Source of the DNA: Nitrososphaerota archaeon
GTDB lineage: Archaea > Thermoproteota > Nitrososphaeria > Nitrososphaerales > Nitrosopumilaceae
Assembly (NCBI GenBank): GCA_021325615.1
Contig: JAJPGU010000006.1
Coordinates: forward strand, 17,815 to 81,814
DNA length: 64,000 bases
Reading direction: 5' to 3'
The notes beneath the pieces were generated by a model that saw nothing but the letters and a program-made list of their open reading frames with translations, was not told the origin of the DNA and searched no databases. The translations under genes and the position numbers were made by a program. How positions within the stretch are numbered: position 1 is the stretch's first letter; every line of letters begins with the position of its first letter. This document shows positions 43,349-52,513 of this stretch, piece after piece.

Positions 43349-44758
43349 TTGCTAAAGGCAAGGGCCGGTCACAAGATAAGGAAGATTGCCGAGGTGCTGG
43401 GCCTGCTAGAGGAGAAGGGCAAGGGCAGGGACTGGCTTCTTGAGGAGCTGAGGAGGCACAAGATAAAACTCGCAGTGGTTCCGACAAACGCATATGACAT
43501 TCTTTGTGCGGCCCCGAGTGATTTTATATCGCACATTTCGAGGCTGCTGCAGAACGACGAGTTCCTAATCGAGGACGTCCGCACGCTTACCAGCACGTAC
43601 CACTGGTTCTTTACGGATATCGTGGGAAGCTCAAGCCCCTCGATATCGACAAAGGAGCAGGCCCGCAAGATACTTGTATTGACAGACCTCATCCGCAAGT
43701 CCGATACCTTCCGCCACAACCCAGCCTCGTCGGTTGTGCTGACTACGGGCGACGGCATGGTGATCGGGTTCTCTGACAGCCCGGAAAAGCCGCTCAGGCT
43801 TGCCATCGAGACCCAGAAGGCGATCTCGCGCTACAACCTCCTGCGTACCACGCGGGAGAAGCTGCTCATCAGGGTTGGAATTGACACGGGGCCGGTATAC
43901 TCGATTGACGACCTGAATGGAAACAAGACCTTCTGGGGCCCTGGAATAATCACGGCTAGGCGGGTGATGGATCTCGGGGGCCCGATGCAGATCTTTGCCT
44001 CGTCTAGGATTGCAGATGACATCAGAAGGCTCTCGCCCGAATACAGGGCAATCATGCACCCAGTCGGTGATTATGCGGTAAAACACGGGGAGCAGCTCCT
44101 GATTTACAACATTTACGGCGACGGGTTTGGGAACAGGAACGCGCCAAAAAAAGGGAAGGTGCAAAAGAGCAGGGCTGCGGAGCAGGACCTCAAGAACAGC
44201 AGCACGTTCTACTTTTCATCAATAGACCTGGGAGTAGACATAACGGACCCAAGGAGGATGATGGCGCGCCACACTTGGACATGGGACATAAAGAACATAT
44301 CTCCCGAGCCAAAGGACCAGATATTCTACTACCTTGACGGCGACACGCCGCGCGACTTTGCAGACATGAATGTCACGGTAACTGACGGCGAGGGCAGGGA
44401 GCTTGAGATAATATCGCTCAGCGTAAACAAGCCGTACCACAAGGAGTTTATCGTAAAGCTCTCAAGGCCGCTTAGGCCAAACCAGAAGGGCCAGAGGATA
44501 ACCCTCCAGTACGACTGGGAGGAGCCCGAGCGCAACTTTTTCTACAAGATATCTTCTGATTGCAAGCGGTTAAGGTACAGGTTTACCATGCCCAAGGGCC
44601 CGGAGGTCAAAAACAGGGTGCTGATGATAGACCCTGAGACGGGCTCAAAATCTCATGCCTCGCCTGCCGCAAAGGTGAGGTCCCTCAGGGGCAGGACTGA
44701 GATAACCTGGCAAAAATCCGACCTTGCCGCATACGAGGCCTACAGGTTCGAGTGGTAA
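43349..44758 (+). CDS. Degenerate class III cyclase fused to a beta-rich domain
   Basis: 469 residues. A short helical N-terminus (about 1-85) leads to a class III cyclase domain (about 88-275) with both metal Asp residues, FFTDIVGSS and TTGDGMVIGF. The base-specifying Lys and Asp are not at their usual places (LTTGDG, NKTFWGP) and the Asn of the N-x3-R motif is Ile (GIITARRVMD), though the Arg is kept. A beta-rich C-terminal domain (about 285-469), with TWTWDIKNISPEPKDQIFYYLDG and FIVKLSRPLRPNQKGQ, is of unknown family. It may have altered nucleotide use, or be a sensor. TTG start about 28 bases after CTTATTAG. Confidence 0.72.
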   Translation: MLKARAGHKIRKIAEVLGLLEEKGKGRDWLLEELRRHKIKLAVVPTNAYDILCAAPSDFISHISRLLQNDEFLIEDVRTLTSTYHWFFTDIVGSSSPSISTKEQARKILVLTDLIRKSDTFRHNPASSVVLTTGDGMVIGFSDSPEKPLRLAIETQKAISRYNLLRTTREKLLIRVGIDTGPVYSIDDLNGNKTFWGPGIITARRVMDLGGPMQIFASSRIADDIRRLSPEYRAIMHPVGDYAVKHGEQLLIYNIYGDGFGNRNAPKKGKVQKSRAAEQDLKNSSTFYFSSIDLGVDITDPRRMMARHTWTWDIKNISPEPKDQIFYYLDGDTPRDFADMNVTVTDGEGRELEIISLSVNKPYHKEFIVKLSRPLRPNQKGQRITLQYDWEEPERNFFYKISSDCKRLRYRFTMPKGPEVKNRVLMIDPETGSKSHASPAAKVRSLRGRTEITWQKSDLAAYEAYRFEW

Positions 44759-44784
44759 GGCTTCCCTGCCTGATAGCCTTGGTT

Positions 44785-44910
44785 CTAGGATTCCGGCCAG
44801 TCCCCGCCGCAGTCGGGGCACCTTCCCCTGAACCCGTGGTATTTCGGCTCGTGGACCACCAGGGCATTGCCACACCCGCATGACTGGCACTGGGTCGTCT
44901 CGTAAACCAA
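44785..44910 (-). CDS. Small zinc-ribbon protein (41 aa)
   Basis: The reverse strand has a 41-residue frame, MVYETTQCQSCGCGNALVV... with a second pair in RCPDCGG. Four cysteines form a zinc ribbon. The TTG at 44910 is two bases after the stop of the Lrp-type gene, indicating an operon. Function unknown. Confidence 0.6.
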   Translation of the reverse strand: MVYETTQCQSCGCGNALVVHEPKYHGFRGRCPDCGGDWPES

Positions 44911-44912
44911 CC

Positions 44913-45182
44913 TCAGAGCCCCGCCTTGGTGCAGACAAGCGTCGTAGTGCAGCGGATCTCGGGGATGCGCCGGATCTTTGACGCAATGATGTAACCCAGC
45001 TCCTCCGCGGTCTCGGCCTCGACAAGAGCCAGGATGTCGTGCCTCCCTATTGTGAGGGTGCACTCCTTTATCTCGGGGAACGTGCTTATCTCGTCAAGCA
45101 CGTGCCCCTCCGAGCCCGACTCGCAGTTTATCATCAGGTATGCCCTTGACCCAACCCTGTCAATTTGGAACATTTCTGACAT
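44913..45182 (-). CDS. Stand-alone Lrp/AsnC ligand-binding (RAM) domain protein
   Basis: 89 residues from ATG 45182. SRAYLMINCESGSEGHVLDEISTFPEIKECTLTIGRHDILALVEAET matches the RAM/SAM domain of Lrp/AsnC proteins with no DNA-binding part. It would sense an amino acid or small metabolite. The zinc-ribbon gene follows after two bases. Divergent from the gene at 45292. Confidence 0.82.
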   Translation of the reverse strand: MSEMFQIDRVGSRAYLMINCESGSEGHVLDEISTFPEIKECTLTIGRHDILALVEAETAEELGYIIASKIRRIPEIRCTTTLVCTKAGL

Positions 45183-45214
45183 GATATCATACCAGCACGA
45201 TGCCATGTATCCCG

Positions 45215-45276
45215 AGCTTGCGGTACAAGCTAAGGACTTGACACCCAAGCTAAGCATGTGATATCAAGTTGCGGTT
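45215..45276. promoter_or_regulatory. Repeated elements before the NitrOD5-like gene
   Basis: AGCTTG-CGGTA-CAAGCT (45215-45231) is an inverted repeat. CAAGCTAAG occurs at 45226-45234 and 45246-45254, and AAGTTGCGGTT at 45266-45276, 16 bases before the ATG. These match the elements at 42419-42435. Confidence 0.55.
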
Positions 45277-45291
45277 CGAAGTTACGAAGGT

Positions 45292-45573
45292 ATGGCGTCA
45301 AAGAACAACATAAGGGAGGCAATAGTGTCATACGCGATTGAAAAGGCGCTGGTTGAATACGGCAATTCCGCCTACGAGGAGGTGTACTACAAGCTGCACA
45401 GCGAGTACGCGCTCCACTTTGTAGACTGCTTCCACAATCCTGACACACTCCGCAAGGTCCTCCTTGAGACATTCGGCGATGCCTACTGCAACGTGGTCGA
45501 GCTTATCCGTGCCCAGCTGGGGGAGTATTCAAGCCAGGAGCATGTGCGCAAGTTCCTCAAGGCGCTAGAATAG
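45292..45573 (+). CDS. Small helical protein resembling a NitrOD5 output domain
   Basis: 93 residues, helical, with EKALVEYGNSAYEEVYYKLHSEYALHFVDCFHNPDTLRKVLLETFGDAYCNVVELI. The length and the DC..P..L..VL...FG pattern resemble the Nitrosopumilus output domain 5 family found at the ends of thaumarchaeal signalling proteins. This assignment is from memory and not certain. Preceded by repeated elements shared with the first cyclase gene. Confidence 0.6.
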   Translation: MASKNNIREAIVSYAIEKALVEYGNSAYEEVYYKLHSEYALHFVDCFHNPDTLRKVLLETFGDAYCNVVELIRAQLGEYSSQEHVRKFLKALE

Positions 45574-45615
45574 TCCCGTACGGTCCGGTATGTGCAAACG
45601 ATATATTTGAAACTC

Positions 45616-46254
45616 TTACCTGTGAGATTCCTGGCATGTAAGGACCGACCCTTCGCCAAACCTGGACGCATAGATTACGGCATGGTGGTTCTTCTGCAAC
45701 CTTTCCATCCATTCCTTTTTCCTAGTGGGCTCTATCTTGGAGATGTCGTAGGGACAGATTAGCGAGCCGCCAAAATCCTCAAAGGCAGAGTGGGTCAGCT
45801 CCTCAAGCTCCATCTCGACTGACATTCCCTTCCTTGTGCTGACGTCGGCTACAATCCTTGACACTATGCGAAAGGGCATGCTCAGGCTTGAAAGCAGGAT
45901 GCCGATGTTCCGCTTGCAGTCGTCCATTATCTCCTTCTGGTCCCCCTCTACCCTGTGAATTTGGTGTACCTTGAGCATCCCTGTCTGGAAGTATTTCAGG
46001 GGGATGCCGTACGTGAGCATGCGGATGACCACCGAGCCTGAATCCTCGTCGGTTGCATACACGCACTGCTCGTCAAGGGCAAGCCCGTTCCGTATGAACC
46101 TGAACTCGATAAGCCTTGCGTATTCCGGCTCCTCATAAAAAAGGCAGATGTGCTGCTTGTCCCTTATTGAATCGATAAACCTGAACGGCGCCGGGTCTAG
46201 ATCTGGCGAAAAACCCACTCTCCGATACCCCCATCCCAACCCATGTCCTAACAC
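45616..46254 (-). CDS. MEDS-domain sensor protein
   Basis: 212 residues. HICLFYEEPEYARLIEFRFIRNGLALDEQCVYATDEDS matches MEDS, the sensory domain first seen in methanogens and in DcmR. It binds small hydrocarbon-like ligands or acts with histidine kinases in known cases. No kinase part is fused. GTG start; CTTAATATCC upstream. It belongs to the signalling cluster. Confidence 0.75.
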   Translation of the reverse strand: MLGHGLGWGYRRVGFSPDLDPAPFRFIDSIRDKQHICLFYEEPEYARLIEFRFIRNGLALDEQCVYATDEDSGSVVIRMLTYGIPLKYFQTGMLKVHQIHRVEGDQKEIMDDCKRNIGILLSSLSMPFRIVSRIVADVSTRKGMSVEMELEELTHSAFEDFGGSLICPYDISKIEPTRKKEWMERLQKNHHAVIYASRFGEGSVLTCQESHR

Positions 46255-46383
46255 ATACTATGAACGGTACTAGGATATTAAGACGATCCCCGGAATGCCT
46301 CGCCTAATGACAGAATCAGAAAACCGGCCAAAGACTGCGGATATCCAATTAATTGGAAAAAAGGCCCTATCTGGGACGGTATA

Positions 46384-49300
46384 TCACTGACCCTTCTGGC
46401 CGGGCCAGACGGGAATCTCGCCAGCCTTGGCAAGGTTGCCGTTGTCAACACCGTTAACCACCACGTCTATGTCGTTGCCCCCAAGCTGAATTCCGCGGAG
46501 GGAGTTGACGCGGGTGCTGCTGTGCCAGAATTGGAGCAGGACGTCTGGGTTTCCGTTGTTTCCCTGCTGGCCATACCTGTCCTCAAAAGCAACGGTGGTG
46601 ACATTCTGGCCCGAAATTCCATCGCACATGTTGGTATAGAGGTCGGGGACGGTTTGAATGAGGTAATAATTCGTAAGATACCCACCCTCCTCGTTTTTAA
46701 GCTCGAGGTCGTTGTTGAGAAATTCCAGCACGGGAGCAGGTACCGGTTCCGAGTCCGTGCTGGCATTTAGGGGGTCCCTGGCCTTTGATGACACGCCGGT
46801 CGGAACAGCATCAGGTATTGCAATCGGCGCAGAGTTGGCAAGGACGGTGGCAGGGCCCGCGCCTGAGATGCCCACCAGAACCCCGTCCGGTCCGAGACTC
46901 GCGCCCCTCATGGAGTTGATGGTCTGGCCTGTATGGCTAATCTGCAAAAATATGCCAAGGCCTTCGCTTGAACCCTGTCCCCAGTAACTGTCGGGAAACG
47001 CTACAGTCGTGATGTTCTGGCCTGTAATGCCGTCAAAGGCTGCACCATAGTTGTCGGGAGCGTCCTGCAACGTAACATAGTTTGTAATCTGGGTGCGCCC
47101 GTCACCGCCCGTTATCTTTACCGCGCCCCCTGAAAGAAAACTGGATACCAGGTTTGGAGTGCCCGCCAGCGCCTGGAGCTGCGGCAGGGCGCCGAGCTGG
47201 CTATATGACGTAACGGCCGTGCAGTTTGCCGTTCTATGAACTATTTCCATCCTGTCAGAACTGCTTCCCATGAAAAATTTGGAATGAACCAGGTCTCCTG
47301 TATAGTTTGCAGCAAGGTATGCCATTCCATGTCCCCCGGGCATATAGTCGGCAAGGCAGACAAGGGCGCCGTCCTGTGAATGGCAGCCCCGACTAGAAAA
47401 CGTGCCCCCGTCACCGCCATCGCTAAATGCAACGCCCCCTGATACCGCAAGCCGTGTCCCATTGTCGCCATCCCATATTGTGGCATTGACAGTTGTCGCG
47501 CCAGTCCCGGTATATGTCTGGGGCGTCAGGCTCATTCCTACCTGCCGCTTGTAGTCGTTTGATATTATCAAGGTAAAGCCCTGTGTCCCTCCAGTAACTT
47601 GGGAGCCTGTAACCACTGCCTGCCATCGGCCCCCGCTTGCGTTGCCCTCTGCCATGAGGACGTTGTTTATGGTATCATTGCCCCTTGTTGCTGCCTCCTC
47701 AGGCTCGGCGGGGTTGAGGAGATATGGCAGTATCCGCGTCCCGTTCGGACTGAGTAGGGTCAGGTTCAGCTGGTTTACCAGGGCCTCGTTTGCAAGGGGT
47801 GACGGGGGAGGGTCGTCCCAGACCAGGGTTGCCTTGACATTCTCGCTTGAATTGGAATCAAAGCCAAAGGCAACCGTCTGGCCCTGTGCTATGCTTCCCA
47901 CATTTATCAGGCGGGCTTGCTGCATGGCCGCATCGTCGTCTACTAGTTTTACCGCCGCCTTTGCGTCAAGGACCCCCCAGCCGTACTTGTAGCTGGGTCC
48001 CGGACTGCCGACATCAAGCGCGGTGTGGACAAAAATTGCCTTGATAGTGCCTGGAAGCAGTGCGGGAGACCTTCCGTGCAGTTCGTGCCACTTTTCAACC
48101 AGGAGGGCGGCAGCCCCTGCGGCCACGGGAGTCGCCTCGCTTGTCCCGCACCCGCTCTCATAGTCTGCACGGCCGTCCCCAACATCCCAGTCTGTGGAAA
48201 TGAATGTGCTACCAGTCGAGTTGACAAAGCATCCCGGAGCCGTAATGTCGGGCTTGATCCGCCCGTCATGGGTTGGCCCAAAGCTGGAAGAGTCAAGTAC
48301 TGTAAAGTTCGCCGCGTTCAGTGCCCCGACCGCTATGCTGTTCTTGGCGGTAGCGGGAGGGTCTACGGTCCCAAACCCCGTCGGCGAGAGGGGGTTGTAG
48401 TTTCCCGCCGCCTCAAATATCGGAAGGTCCTGCCCTGATACCATGCCGGTGGTCATGTTGTCTATTACGCGCGAGGAAAGCGTATAGTTGTCAAGACAGC
48501 AGGCTGGCTCGACATCGGAGGCAATCGACATGGAGGCAAGGTCTATGTTCCTGCCATAGATGCTGCCATAGTCGTTTGTAAAGTTGTTCTCGTCGTTATA
48601 CAATGACGGGTAGCAGCTGTTGCTTTCGGGCGAAAACTCCAGCTTGTCGTATCCGTCCGAGACAATGTTGACATGCGGTGCCATCCCCTCCCACTCCATG
48701 TATGACCCGTTGCAGTATGACTGGCCGGGATTTCCAGGGTCGCAAAGTTCCGGCGAGTTGCTGTTCTTGCCGCTGCCACCGAGGAGGCCTGCAACCTCGG
48801 TTGCATGGGTCTCGTTGCAGGAGCCTCCGATGTATGATATCCTGTTGTCAAAATCCGGATGATGGTAAACGACACCCCCGTCATAAAGGAAGACGTTTAC
48901 TCCATCCCCCAGAAGGCCGGTTACGCCATTGCCTGCATTTTCCTGCTGCTGGAGGTAGTCTATGTTGGCCCCGGCCCTCGCCTTGTCGTTTTGTTCGACA
49001 AAGGGAGGGTCAACAAGGTCGACAAACTGCACTCCGTCAAGGCCGGCGATATTTGATACCGTGGTGGTAAGGTTGGTGGGATGGAAGGACGCCGTAATCG
49101 CAGGGATTAGGGGGACTTCTGACCTGATAGTGCCGCCATAATTTGCAATCTCCTGCGCCAAGGCTCCCACGTCTGCATCCCTCTGTAACTGGATCGTCAG
49201 CAGCACGTCGCGGTTTGTAATCGACTTGATAAGCTGGTTCGGGGGAACGGCAAAGGCCCAGGAGGGAAAGTTCTTTGGGTTGCCGGTGCCAAGCAGCGGG

Positions 49301-50931
49301 GATATCTTGGTAGCAACGGGGAGGGGACCTACCCACCTTATGCCCTGATCATAGGAGAGTGCCCCGACGTTGGCGCCGACTGATGAGGCGATATATGCAT
49401 TGCCTGTCACGTACTGGGTGAGGGTGATTCCCTGCCGTGCAAGGCTGTCTATTTCTGCCTGTGAGGGTATTGATGAAAACTGGACCAGGAGGTGGACCCG
49501 CTCCGTGGAAAGCGTTCCCATCTGGTAGCTTGAGATGCCGCTTGTGGTGTTTGGCGGGGTATAGCCTCCGCTCCTGAAAAGTATGGTGTACTGGCCGGGG
49601 TTTGCGTTTATCGTTTCCTGCACACCGTTGTAGGAAAACGCTGCCTGGCTGTACCTGGAGTTGAGGGTGTCCGAAATGGAGACGTCTGATAACAAGAGCG
49701 GTCCCCAGTTGACAAAAATCCCGCTGCCCACGCCCCCGCCCTCCGTGAATGTGATGGGCTCAGAGCCGGGACTGAGGGACTCGGTACTCATTTTTGTAGG
49801 GTCTCCCCGCGCGGATTTGGAATTGTTCAGCATCTGCTTGCCGTCTGACTGGAAATCAAGCACAAGTGAGCCCCCCGAGAAGGGGTTGACCACAAGTAGG
49901 CCGTTGTGGCCAAACATCATGTCTGTAAGGTTTCCTGCAAGGTTCTGCATGGCAGCCGTGCCGTCTGCGTCCCTCTCGCCGTTGGCGTCAAACGCCTCAT
50001 AGTATAGCGTGTTGTTCTTCGGGCTTGAGCCCCATGTCCAAGAGTCTGCGTCGGTAGGGTCTATGTTCAGCTGGGGATCGTCAATGGAAAGGAGGGCCTG
50101 GTCGCCGTTCGTGTAGGATTTCTTTGCGGAAAATGCGCTTATGAGGCTGCTTGGAATCCTGTCAAAGGTCAGGCTTACGGTCTGGTCCCCCGAAGACGCC
50201 TGGTAATCGACAACCACTGCCGAAGTCAAAGAAAAATCATACAGCTGGATGACAGGCCAGGCATTTACGAGCCCCTGGGGCGCGCCATATCCTGAAGGGT
50301 TTGTATTCAGAGGCTTGGCCTGCCTTACCACGTGCTCTGCCAACTTTCCGGTACCGGGATAGGGGCTGGCGCATGTGTTGGTAAGGGGGCCTACCGGGAC
50401 CTTTGTGCCTGTCAGCGAAAGGCCCATCCCGTCTGAGGAATTGCCGCGCGCCATTGCAAAGCCCTTTGCCTGGGTAAAGTCAAGGCCTCCTATCATGCCC
50501 TTGCCACAGAGGGCGCCAAAGTTCATGCCCTTGCCCTGCAGGGGCGCCGTGTCGCTTGCAATGATTGCCTGGTTCCTGTCTGCAAAGTATCCGTACCAGT
50601 TGCCGTCAGTTGCCTGCGCCATGCGGAGCCTCTTGCCGTCTATCGTGACAACGGGCTCGCCATAATGCTCGTCAAGCCTGTTGATGCTGGGATCGGAGAC
50701 CACGACCTGGATGACCTGCGGGCCTGCAAAGTAATTGTCATACTGGGGGTTTTCGGCAGACACAAAGAGGTTGGGATGCGAGCCTACCTGCGCATATGCC
50801 GGCTGCACGGGAGAGTCCGGTACAAGCGGCGCGAGGTACTGCATGGGCGCACTTCCGGAAACCACGACTGCCAAGAGGAGGAGGCTGCCAAGCCTTGCAC
50901 TAGCATGGTTTTCAGGATGTGGGCGGGCCAA
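46384..50931 (-). CDS. Giant secreted subtilisin-like protease
   Basis: 1515 residues. Signal peptide at about 12-47, ending PAYAQ. An N-terminal beta-rich region (about 50-640) precedes an S8 domain (about 650-1020) with Asp in VFLYDGGVVYHHPDF (about 682), His in NETHATEVAGLLGG (about 707), Asn in FEAAGNYN (about 845) and Ser in GTSEATPVAAGAAALL (about 932). Then come a P/Ig-like region and two copies of an approximately 110-residue domain (about 1300 and 1440) with DGIxGQNxTTVAFxD and NSxRGxxLG motifs. Exported; substrate unknown. The start is one base after the metzincin stop. Confidence 0.88.
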   Translation of the reverse strand: MARPHPENHASARLGSLLLLAVVVSGSAPMQYLAPLVPDSPVQPAYAQVGSHPNLFVSAENPQYDNYFAGPQVIQVVVSDPSINRLDEHYGEPVVTIDGKRLRMAQATDGNWYGYFADRNQAIIASDTAPLQGKGMNFGALCGKGMIGGLDFTQAKGFAMARGNSSDGMGLSLTGTKVPVGPLTNTCASPYPGTGKLAEHVVRQAKPLNTNPSGYGAPQGLVNAWPVIQLYDFSLTSAVVVDYQASSGDQTVSLTFDRIPSSLISAFSAKKSYTNGDQALLSIDDPQLNIDPTDADSWTWGSSPKNNTLYYEAFDANGERDADGTAAMQNLAGNLTDMMFGHNGLLVVNPFSGGSLVLDFQSDGKQMLNNSKSARGDPTKMSTESLSPGSEPITFTEGGGVGSGIFVNWGPLLLSDVSISDTLNSRYSQAAFSYNGVQETINANPGQYTILFRSGGYTPPNTTSGISSYQMGTLSTERVHLLVQFSSIPSQAEIDSLARQGITLTQYVTGNAYIASSVGANVGALSYDQGIRWVGPLPVATKISPLLGTGNPKNFPSWAFAVPPNQLIKSITNRDVLLTIQLQRDADVGALAQEIANYGGTIRSEVPLIPAITASFHPTNLTTTVSNIAGLDGVQFVDLVDPPFVEQNDKARAGANIDYLQQQENAGNGVTGLLGDGVNVFLYDGGVVYHHPDFDNRISYIGGSCNETHATEVAGLLGGSGKNSNSPELCDPGNPGQSYCNGSYMEWEGMAPHVNIVSDGYDKLEFSPESNSCYPSLYNDENNFTNDYGSIYGRNIDLASMSIASDVEPACCLDNYTLSSRVIDNMTTGMVSGQDLPIFEAAGNYNPLSPTGFGTVDPPATAKNSIAVGALNAANFTVLDSSSFGPTHDGRIKPDITAPGCFVNSTGSTFISTDWDVGDGRADYESGCGTSEATPVAAGAAALLVEKWHELHGRSPALLPGTIKAIFVHTALDVGSPGPSYKYGWGVLDAKAAVKLVDDDAAMQQARLINVGSIAQGQTVAFGFDSNSSENVKATLVWDDPPPSPLANEALVNQLNLTLLSPNGTRILPYLLNPAEPEEAATRGNDTINNVLMAEGNASGGRWQAVVTGSQVTGGTQGFTLIISNDYKRQVGMSLTPQTYTGTGATTVNATIWDGDNGTRLAVSGGVAFSDGGDGGTFSSRGCHSQDGALVCLADYMPGGHGMAYLAANYTGDLVHSKFFMGSSSDRMEIVHRTANCTAVTSYSQLGALPQLQALAGTPNLVSSFLSGGAVKITGGDGRTQITNYVTLQDAPDNYGAAFDGITGQNITTVAFPDSYWGQGSSEGLGIFLQISHTGQTINSMRGASLGPDGVLVGISGAGPATVLANSAPIAIPDAVPTGVSSKARDPLNASTDSEPVPAPVLEFLNNDLELKNEEGGYLTNYYLIQTVPDLYTNMCDGISGQNVTTVAFEDRYGQQGNNGNPDVLLQFWHSSTRVNSLRGIQLGGNDIDVVVNGVDNGNLAKAGEIPVWPGQKGQ

Positions 50932-50932
50932 G

Positions 50933-52513
50933 TCACCTGCGTCTTGCGGCCACCCAGATTCCTACCCCGCTCATCACGGCAATTATCACTATTCCTGCAA
51001 TTACCGCAGGCATTCCATCCCATGTGGTGCCTGGCTGCGTAACCAGCAAGGGCACAGCGTTGATGTGCGTGAGGGGGTAGTCCTCATGGTTGTCTCCCTG
51101 GGTATAAACGTCGGAATCAAGCCCGCTCTCTGGCAGGACGGTCTGGTAAAAGTTCGTGCTTGTCCTAAAGTCAAGGGGTTCGGGATACCCGAGGGCAGAG
51201 TTGCCGTTTGCAAGGAAGTTCCAGTCGTTAAAGCCGTTGAGTGTGACATCCGATGTCGAGGCAGAGCAGGACTGCATCACGTTGTTCATTACAAGGGAAT
51301 ATGTGTTGGAATCAAGGCCGTTGTTGTCCCAGTCGTTTGTGACGCCTGTGGTGCTCTGGAGTATGGTGCCGCTAGGCGAGGACCAGAAGATCTTCCTCTC
51401 GCCCTGGCACGACGAGCCCTGCGGGTACTGGTCTGATCCTATGTTTGAATCTGAAAGCGATGCCTCGTTGAGGCTTGCAAGGGCCGTATTGGAATAGTCA
51501 AGGGGCCTGCACGAGTCCGCAGTCTCGTTGAACATGTAAACATAGTTCATCACGCTGAGGTAGTTTGGCTTGCAGTTGTTAAGGTCGCCTGCGCCGCCGT
51601 GGCTGAGGCCAAGGTTGTGGCCAAGCTCGTGCATGATGGTGCCCTGCTGCTCGTCAAGGCTTCCTGTCCCGCCTGTGAATCCTCCAAGTGATACGAGAAA
51701 GTCGTTTCCAAGCACCTCGGCCCATCCTGAAGAGTCGGCCCCCGATATCTGATAGTCTACAAACATGGCATAATGGAAGACCTGCCTCTTGGCGGTAAGG
51801 CAGTTAAACGAGTTTGCATTCGACGGGCTGTAGCCTGGCGGAAGGCCGCTTAGCGGGCAGTATGCGGCATTTCCGGACCTTTCGTCAACAGTGCCAAAAA
51901 AGTTCTGCTTCAGTATGGGATAGCTCTCATAATACCCCTGCGTGCTGGGGCATGGGGCCTGTGAAAACGTGGTGGCGGTGGTGACCCTCTTGACATCGCA
52001 ATAGTGGACGCCGATATTGCCGCTACCAGTCGATGGCACCTCGCCCATCTGGACATGCAAAAGGATGCCATGCTGGTAGAACGCGTTTACCACATTGTAT
52101 ACTGCCTGCGGCTGGGGGCACTGGTATGTCATGCAGTCAAGCTCAAGGTAGATGTCCTTCTGGTTTGTGGACGGGCATACCGTATAACCTGTAGGGTCGT
52201 TTGCAAGGGTGTTTCCCGGAGTGCACGGGATGTCGTACCTGTAGTGGACAGTAACCCCGCCTATTGAGCTGTCGTTAAAATTGACATGAAGCCCCGGGCC
52301 ATAAGTTCCGTCCTTCCAGTGTGCACATATTCCGTCCTGGCTGGGATCCCCGCCATAGGGAGTGCAGTCGGTAACCCTTACCGAGGTTGCGGCATACGTC
52401 TTGGCAGAGAGCGGCGCGCTGTCTGGGACATCCGTCGCAAAGGCGCTGCCAAAGACAAGAAATACGGCAATGAAAGAAAGCACAAGCAAGACGGCACCTG
52501 TTCCCAACCCCAT
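50933..52513 (-). CDS. Secreted metzincin-type zinc metalloprotease
   Basis: 526 residues. Signal peptide (hydrophobic about 5-25, ending SAFATD) and a C-terminal membrane span (about 500-520) followed by ARRR, so it would be anchored outside the cell. The catalytic zinc motif HELGHNLGLSH (about 292-302) and the Met-turn LSVMNY (about 312-317) mark a metzincin. Likely function is surface protein processing or nutrient acquisition. First gene of a two-protease operon with the subtilase. Confidence 0.9.
   Translation of the reverse strand: MGLGTGAVLLVLSFIAVFLVFGSAFATDVPDSAPLSAKTYAATSVRVTDCTPYGGDPSQDGICAHWKDGTYGPGLHVNFNDSSIGGVTVHYRYDIPCTPGNTLANDPTGYTVCPSTNQKDIYLELDCMTYQCPQPQAVYNVVNAFYQHGILLHVQMGEVPSTGSGNIGVHYCDVKRVTTATTFSQAPCPSTQGYYESYPILKQNFFGTVDERSGNAAYCPLSGLPPGYSPSNANSFNCLTAKRQVFHYAMFVDYQISGADSSGWAEVLGNDFLVSLGGFTGGTGSLDEQQGTIMHELGHNLGLSHGGAGDLNNCKPNYLSVMNYVYMFNETADSCRPLDYSNTALASLNEASLSDSNIGSDQYPQGSSCQGERKIFWSSPSGTILQSTTGVTNDWDNNGLDSNTYSLVMNNVMQSCSASTSDVTLNGFNDWNFLANGNSALGYPEPLDFRTSTNFYQTVLPESGLDSDVYTQGDNHEDYPLTHINAVPLLVTQPGTTWDGMPAVIAGIVIIAVMSGVGIWVAARRR

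Noticed and set aside
50735..51436. 233-codon forward frame across the protease junction
   Set aside because: Antisense of two clear protease genes.
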